Assembly (NCBI RefSeq): GCF_024055635.1
Contig: NZ_JAMXMB010000037.1
Coordinates: 62,001 to 126,000, forward strand
Source of the DNA: Microbacterium yannicii
GTDB taxonomy: Bacteria; Actinomycetota; Actinomycetes; Actinomycetales; Microbacteriaceae
Direction of reading: 5' to 3'
DNA: 64,000 bases
The notes under the pieces were generated by a model, which saw only the letters and a program-made list of their open reading frames with translations, did not search any database and had not been told where the DNA came from. This document shows, piece after piece, positions 60,607 through 64,000 of this stretch. The position numbers were made by a program, and so were the translations under genes. Every line of letters starts with the position of its first letter. Within the stretch, counting starts at the first letter, position 1.

Positions 60607-61626
60607 TCAACGGCGACGCTCGGACCGGGTGACGATGAACCGCTGCACGACGATGAAGAGCAGCAGCAGCCCGCCGATGATGATGCGGGTCCAGGACTGC
60701 TCCGCGCCCATGAACGCGATGATCGTCTTGATGATGCCGTACACGAGCACGCCGATCATCGAGCCGATCACGTAGCCGGATCCGCCCGTCAGGAGCGTGC
60801 CGCCGATGACCACCGCGGCGATCGCGTCCAGTTCGGTGCCGACGCCGTTGAGCGGATACCCGGCGCCCGAGTAGGCAGTGAGGACGAGGCCGGCGAGGCC
60901 GCCGCAGACGCCGCTGATGACGTAGACGAGGATCTTCGTCCGGGCAACCGGCAGACCCATCAGCCGCGCCGACTGCTCGTTGCCGCCGATGGCGTAGATC
61001 GTGCGCCCGAAGCGCGTCCACTGCGTCACGAAGATGCCGACCGCGACGACGAGGAGGGCGAGGATGCCGGTGGGAGTCAGGTACCAGTCGCCCACCGTGA
61101 GCCGCGTCCGCTGCAGCCACAGCACGGCGGGGTCCTCCACGCGGATCGAGGAGAGGCTGACCACGAAGGCCAGGCCGCGCGCGAGGAACAGCCCCGCCAG
61201 TGAGGCGATGAACGGCTGCACATCGAAGTACTGCACGAGCACTCCGATCAAGAGCCCGATCGCAGCGCCTCCGAGCAGCATCAGCGGAATCGCCACGACG
61301 GCCGGAAGGCCCTCGGCCAGCAGCTTGGCGCACAGGATGCCGGTGAACGCCATCACCGATCCGACCGACAGGTCGATGCCGCCCGTCAGGATCACGAACG
61401 TCAGCCCGACCGCGAGGATCAGCAGGTAGGCGTTGTTCAGCAGCAGCGCCGACAGGTTGCGGGGCGTGATGAAGTTGCCGAAGGCGAACTGCGCGCCGAC
61501 GAGCAGCACGATCAGGATCACGATGGCCGCGAACATGGGCATGAGCGAGGAGTGGCGGCTCATGAAGGTGGCGTAGCGGGTGCCGAACGTCGGGCGCCCG
61601 GCCTCGGTGTGAGTCGTCGTGGTCAT
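60607..61626 (-). CDS. Sugar ABC transporter permease (BPD_transp_2, YjfF/RbsC-like)
   Basis: A 339-aa permease of the ribose/galactofuranose group with about ten helices. LAVGLTFVILTGGIDLSVGS near 75 is the family signature; TIYAIGGNEQSARLMGLPVAR and AVVIGGTLLTGGSGYVIGSM are also typical. ATG 61626 overlaps the stop of the other permease (ATGA). The two permeases resemble the YtfT-YjfF pair of galactofuranose importers; the sugar is unproved. Confidence 0.9.
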   Translation of the reverse strand: MTTTTHTEAGRPTFGTRYATFMSRHSSLMPMFAAIVILIVLLVGAQFAFGNFITPRNLSALLLNNAYLLILAVGLTFVILTGGIDLSVGSVMAFTGILCAKLLAEGLPAVVAIPLMLLGGAAIGLLIGVLVQYFDVQPFIASLAGLFLARGLAFVVSLSSIRVEDPAVLWLQRTRLTVGDWYLTPTGILALLVVAVGIFVTQWTRFGRTIYAIGGNEQSARLMGLPVARTKILVYVISGVCGGLAGLVLTAYSGAGYPLNGVGTELDAIAAVVIGGTLLTGGSGYVIGSMIGVLVYGIIKTIIAFMGAEQSWTRIIIGGLLLLFIVVQRFIVTRSERRR

Positions 61627-62717
61627 CGGACCGCCTCCGCCTTCGTCGGCTCCGTCGTCGTTGAGGGTGTGGGTGGGGTTGGCGGTGTGTTCCCGCTCGC
61701 GCTCCCGCCGCCGGAGCGGCGCGATGCGATCAGTCGACGCGCCCATCGATGCAGCCGCGGCGACTGGACCAGGACCACCACGATCACGACCGCCGCGAAG
61801 AACACCGGTGCCTGCGCAGACGGCACGCCGAGGAACAGGATCGTCGACTCGAGCGTCTGGATCGTGAGGACGCCGACGACGGTTCCTGCGATGGTGAACT
61901 TGCCGCCCATGAGCGACGTGCCACCGAGCACGACGGCGAGGATCGCGTAGAGCTCGATGTACAGCCCCGCGGCGTTCGCGTCGGCCGCCATGATGTTCGA
62001 GCTGTAGAGCACGCCCGCCATGCCGGCCAGCACGCCGCTCGCGGCGTAGGCACCGAAGACGATGCCTCGGGCTCGGACGCCGGCCAGACGGCTCGCCGCA
62101 GGGTTGATGCCGACGGACTCCGTCAGGACGCCGAGCGCGGTACGCCGCTCCAGCAGCGCGATGACCGCGATCGCCGCGACGGAGATGAACAGGGCGAACG
62201 GCAGGCCGATGACGTACCCGGTCGCGATGAACTTGTAGGGCGCGCTGGTGACCGTCGTGATGAAACCGTCGGTGATCAGCAGGGCGACGCCGCGGCCCGC
62301 GAGCATCAGCACGAGGGTCGCGATGATCGGCTGGATGCCCAGCACCGCGATGAGGAAGCCGTTCCAGACGCCGAGAACCAGGGCCACGAGGATGCCGACC
62401 AGGAGCGCGACGGCGACGGTGCCACCGCTGCCCGGGTCGCCGGAGGTGTCGATGATCGTGAGCGCCACCGCGCCCGAGACGGCCATGATCGCGCCGACTG
62501 ACAGGTCGATGCCCCGGGTTGCGATGACGATAGTCATGCCGAGGGCCACGAGCATGAGCGGGGCGCTGTTGCGGAGGATGTCGATCAGCGCCCCGTACAG
62601 CTCGCCGTCGCGCACGGTGATGCTGATGAATTGCGGCCGCGCGATCGTGTTGACCACGATCAGCGCGAGCAGGGCCGCGACCGGCCAGAACAGCCGATGT
62701 GTGACGAGCTTCTTCAC
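61623..62717 (-). CDS. Sugar ABC transporter permease (BPD_transp_2, YtfT/RbsC-like)
   Basis: A 364-aa permease. LMLVALGMTIVIATRGIDLS near 55 carries the family signature; LGVLTESVGINPAASRLAGV and AVVLGGTSLMGGKFTIAG follow. The C-terminus ends in a Pro/Thr-rich tail (GNTPPTPPTPSTTTEP). The GTG start overlaps the stop of the upstream ATPase (GTGA). Confidence 0.9.
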   Translation of the reverse strand: MKKLVTHRLFWPVAALLALIVVNTIARPQFISITVRDGELYGALIDILRNSAPLMLVALGMTIVIATRGIDLSVGAIMAVSGAVALTIIDTSGDPGSGGTVAVALLVGILVALVLGVWNGFLIAVLGIQPIIATLVLMLAGRGVALLITDGFITTVTSAPYKFIATGYVIGLPFALFISVAAIAVIALLERRTALGVLTESVGINPAASRLAGVRARGIVFGAYAASGVLAGMAGVLYSSNIMAADANAAGLYIELYAILAVVLGGTSLMGGKFTIAGTVVGVLTIQTLESTILFLGVPSAQAPVFFAAVVIVVVLVQSPRLHRWARRLIASRRSGGGSASGNTPPTPPTPSTTTEPTKAEAVR

Positions 62718-64000
62718 GCTGCGCTCCCCTCGCCCTCGTTGGCGATGTAGTCGATGAGCAGATCGAGGTCGACGGTGCTGGAGTCCAGTTCGCCGATGCG
62801 GCGTCGGTCGCGCATGACGACGACTCGCTGTGCCAATCGAAGCACTTCTTCGAGCTCCGATGAGATGAAGATGACCGACAGCCCCTGCGCCGAGAGCTCG
62901 GCGACCTTCCGCTGGATGTCGGCCTTCGCCCCGACGTCGATGCCGCGGGTGGGCTCGTCGAGGATGATCAGCTGCGGCGCGGTCGCCAGCCACCGGGCCA
63001 GCAGGACCTTCTGCTGGTTGCCGCCGGACAGATTGCGCACCAGCATGTCGGGGTCGGCCGGGCGCACGCCGAGCGCCGTGATGTACTCCGAGACCACCTG
63101 ATCGCGCTCCGCGCGGCGCATCGGCCGCATCCATCCGCGCTTGGCCTGGATGCCGAGCACGATGTTCTCGGCGACGGTCAGGTCGGCGATGATCCCCTCG
63201 GCGCGGCGGTCTTCGGAGGAGAACGCGATGCGGTGGTCGATCGCGTGCCGGGGCGACGTCAGCCGCGCCGGTCGACCTCCGATCTCGACGGTGCCCGAGT
63301 CGGCCTTGTCCGCACCGTACAGCAGGCGCACGAGCTCGGTGCGGCCGGACCCGAGGAGCCCGGCGAGGCCGACCACCTCGCCCTCGTAGATGTCGAGGTC
63401 GGCGGGCTCCAGCATCCCTCTCCGTCCGAGTCCGGTCGCGCGCAGCACGGGGGTCGCCGTCCGGTCGATGGCGCGATCGGCGGTGCGCGAGATCGCGGCG
63501 AGCTCGTCGAGCTCGCGCCCGATCATCTGGCTCACGAGGCTGTCGCGGGGCAGATCGGCCGCGACGTGCTCGCCGACGAGCCGGCCGTTACGCAGCACCG
63601 TGATGCGGTCGGAGATCTCGTACACCTGGTCGAGGAAGTGGCTGACGAACAGGATCGCGACGCCGTGATCGCGGAGTTCCCGGATCACGGCGAACAGGCG
63701 TTCGACCTCACCGCGGTCGAGGCTGGAGGTGGGCTCGTCGAGGATGAGCACCTTGGCGTCGAGCACCATGGCGCGGCTGATCGCGACGAGCTGCTGGATC
63801 GCGATGGAATGGCTCGAGAGGATCGAGCGGGTGTCGATGGTGAGGCCGAGCCCCGCGAGGTGCTCGGCGGCGAGCCGGTGCACCGCCCTCCAGTCGATGC
63901 CCGCACGGCCACGCGGCTCGTGTCCGAGCATCACGTTCTCGCCGACCGAGAGGTTGGCGGAGAGGTTGACCTCCTGGTAGACGGTGGAGATCCCTGCCGC
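62714..64000 (-). CDS. Sugar ABC transporter ATPase (YtfR/RbsA-like), copy 2, partial
   Basis: The last 428 codons of a tandem-NBD sugar ATPase; the 5' end lies beyond the window. Its visible part starts in NBD1 with AAGISTVYQEVNLSANLSVG and has LDEPTSSLDRGEVERL, the second-half GLLGSGRTELVRLL, LSGGNQQKVLLARWLA and LDEPTRGIDVGAKADI. It is the first gene of the cassette in this window; a binding-protein gene is expected upstream, outside the window. Similar in design to copy 1. Confidence 0.9.
   Translation of the reverse strand, partial: AAGISTVYQEVNLSANLSVGENVMLGHEPRGRAGIDWRAVHRLAAEHLAGLGLTIDTRSILSSHSIAIQQLVAISRAMVLDAKVLILDEPTSSLDRGEVERLFAVIRELRDHGVAILFVSHFLDQVYEISDRITVLRNGRLVGEHVAADLPRDSLVSQMIGRELDELAAISRTADRAIDRTATPVLRATGLGRRGMLEPADLDIYEGEVVGLAGLLGSGRTELVRLLYGADKADSGTVEIGGRPARLTSPRHAIDHRIAFSSEDRRAEGIIADLTVAENIVLGIQAKRGWMRPMRRAERDQVVSEYITALGVRPADPDMLVRNLSGGNQQKVLLARWLATAPQLIILDEPTRGIDVGAKADIQRKVAELSAQGLSVIFISSELEEVLRLAQRVVVMRDRRRIGELDSSTVDLDLLIDYIANEGEGSAA

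Noticed and set aside
1..64000. tRNA, rRNA, insertion sequences, phage or integrase genes.
   Set aside because: None seen; no T-loop/anticodon patterns, transposase motifs or att-like repeats were recognised by eye, though a tool could find weak cases.

Overview
The window is high-GC DNA with dense, mostly unidirectional gene blocks, frequent ATGA/GTGA start-stop overlaps, many GTG starts and several apparently leaderless genes. Gene content (DHA2 and DMT transporters, LacI/TetR/MmyB-type regulators, Y-family polymerase, sugar and peptide ABC systems) and codon style point to an actinobacterium, most likely the family Microbacteriaceae (Microbacterium-like). That placement is inference, since no rRNA or tRNA gene is present. 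I see no phage, insertion sequence, integrase or CRISPR array; this looks like accessory catabolic chromosome.

Layout. (1) 1-6834: sugar-acid catabolism. An FAH-family hydrolase (cut by the left edge), an SMP-30 lactonase and a divergent IlvD/Edd dehydratase are followed by an AraC-type regulator divergent from a 994-aa DUF5107/TPR protein. (2) 6844-16054: single genes. These are a cyclophilin-like secreted protein, an MmyB-type regulator, a CinA-C amidase, a GNAT with a membrane protein, a TetR/DHA2 efflux pair sharing operator-like motifs, a quinone-oxidoreductase-like enzyme, and a UBP zinc finger coupled to a cyclic-nucleotide-binding thioredoxin-reductase-like protein that lacks the redox CxxC. 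(3) 16091-36617: a roughly 20-kb island of peptidases and D-amino-acid-type enzymes around an oligopeptide ABC importer. It holds a DmpA-type aminopeptidase, an amidohydrolase, a serine hydrolase, an M19 dipeptidase fused to a glutamine amidotransferase, a class IV aminotransferase, an N-acylamino-acid racemase/OSBS-like enolase, a SIS-domain protein, a GNAT, an M20 peptidase, a C39-like protease, the importer, an LD-carboxypeptidase and two tandem penicillin-recognising-type hydrolases without signal peptides. The set fits uptake and intracellular breakdown of D-amino-acid-containing (cell-wall-derived) peptides. (4) 36807-41979: an aldo/keto reductase with an MmyB regulator, a ykkC-class riboswitch leading an EamA transporter, an 8-copy 24-bp repeat, DNA polymerase IV and a TetR regulator. 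(5) 42097-52081: a second solute-uptake and hydrolase cluster, with a CocE/S15 hydrolase and DUF3237 protein, a TetR gene, a complete oligopeptide-type ABC importer, an amidase and a second DUF3237 protein. (6) 52213-57965: stress and envelope genes (SRPBCC, disordered acidic protein, glycosyltransferase-like, PadR with a membrane protein, DUF1684, voltage-gated-type potassium channel). (7) 58000-64000: a ribose/galactofuranose-type sugar ABC cassette with two ATPases, two permeases and a LacI repressor, running off the right edge.

The most interesting items are the D-peptide salvage island with its M19-GATase fusion, the ykkC-class riboswitch with a possible SD-sequestering platform, the redox-cysteine-less TrxR-like/UBP pair, the paired DUF3237 proteins around an importer, and a set of clean operator-like inverted repeats. 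Functions are read from motifs and context only; no database search was run.
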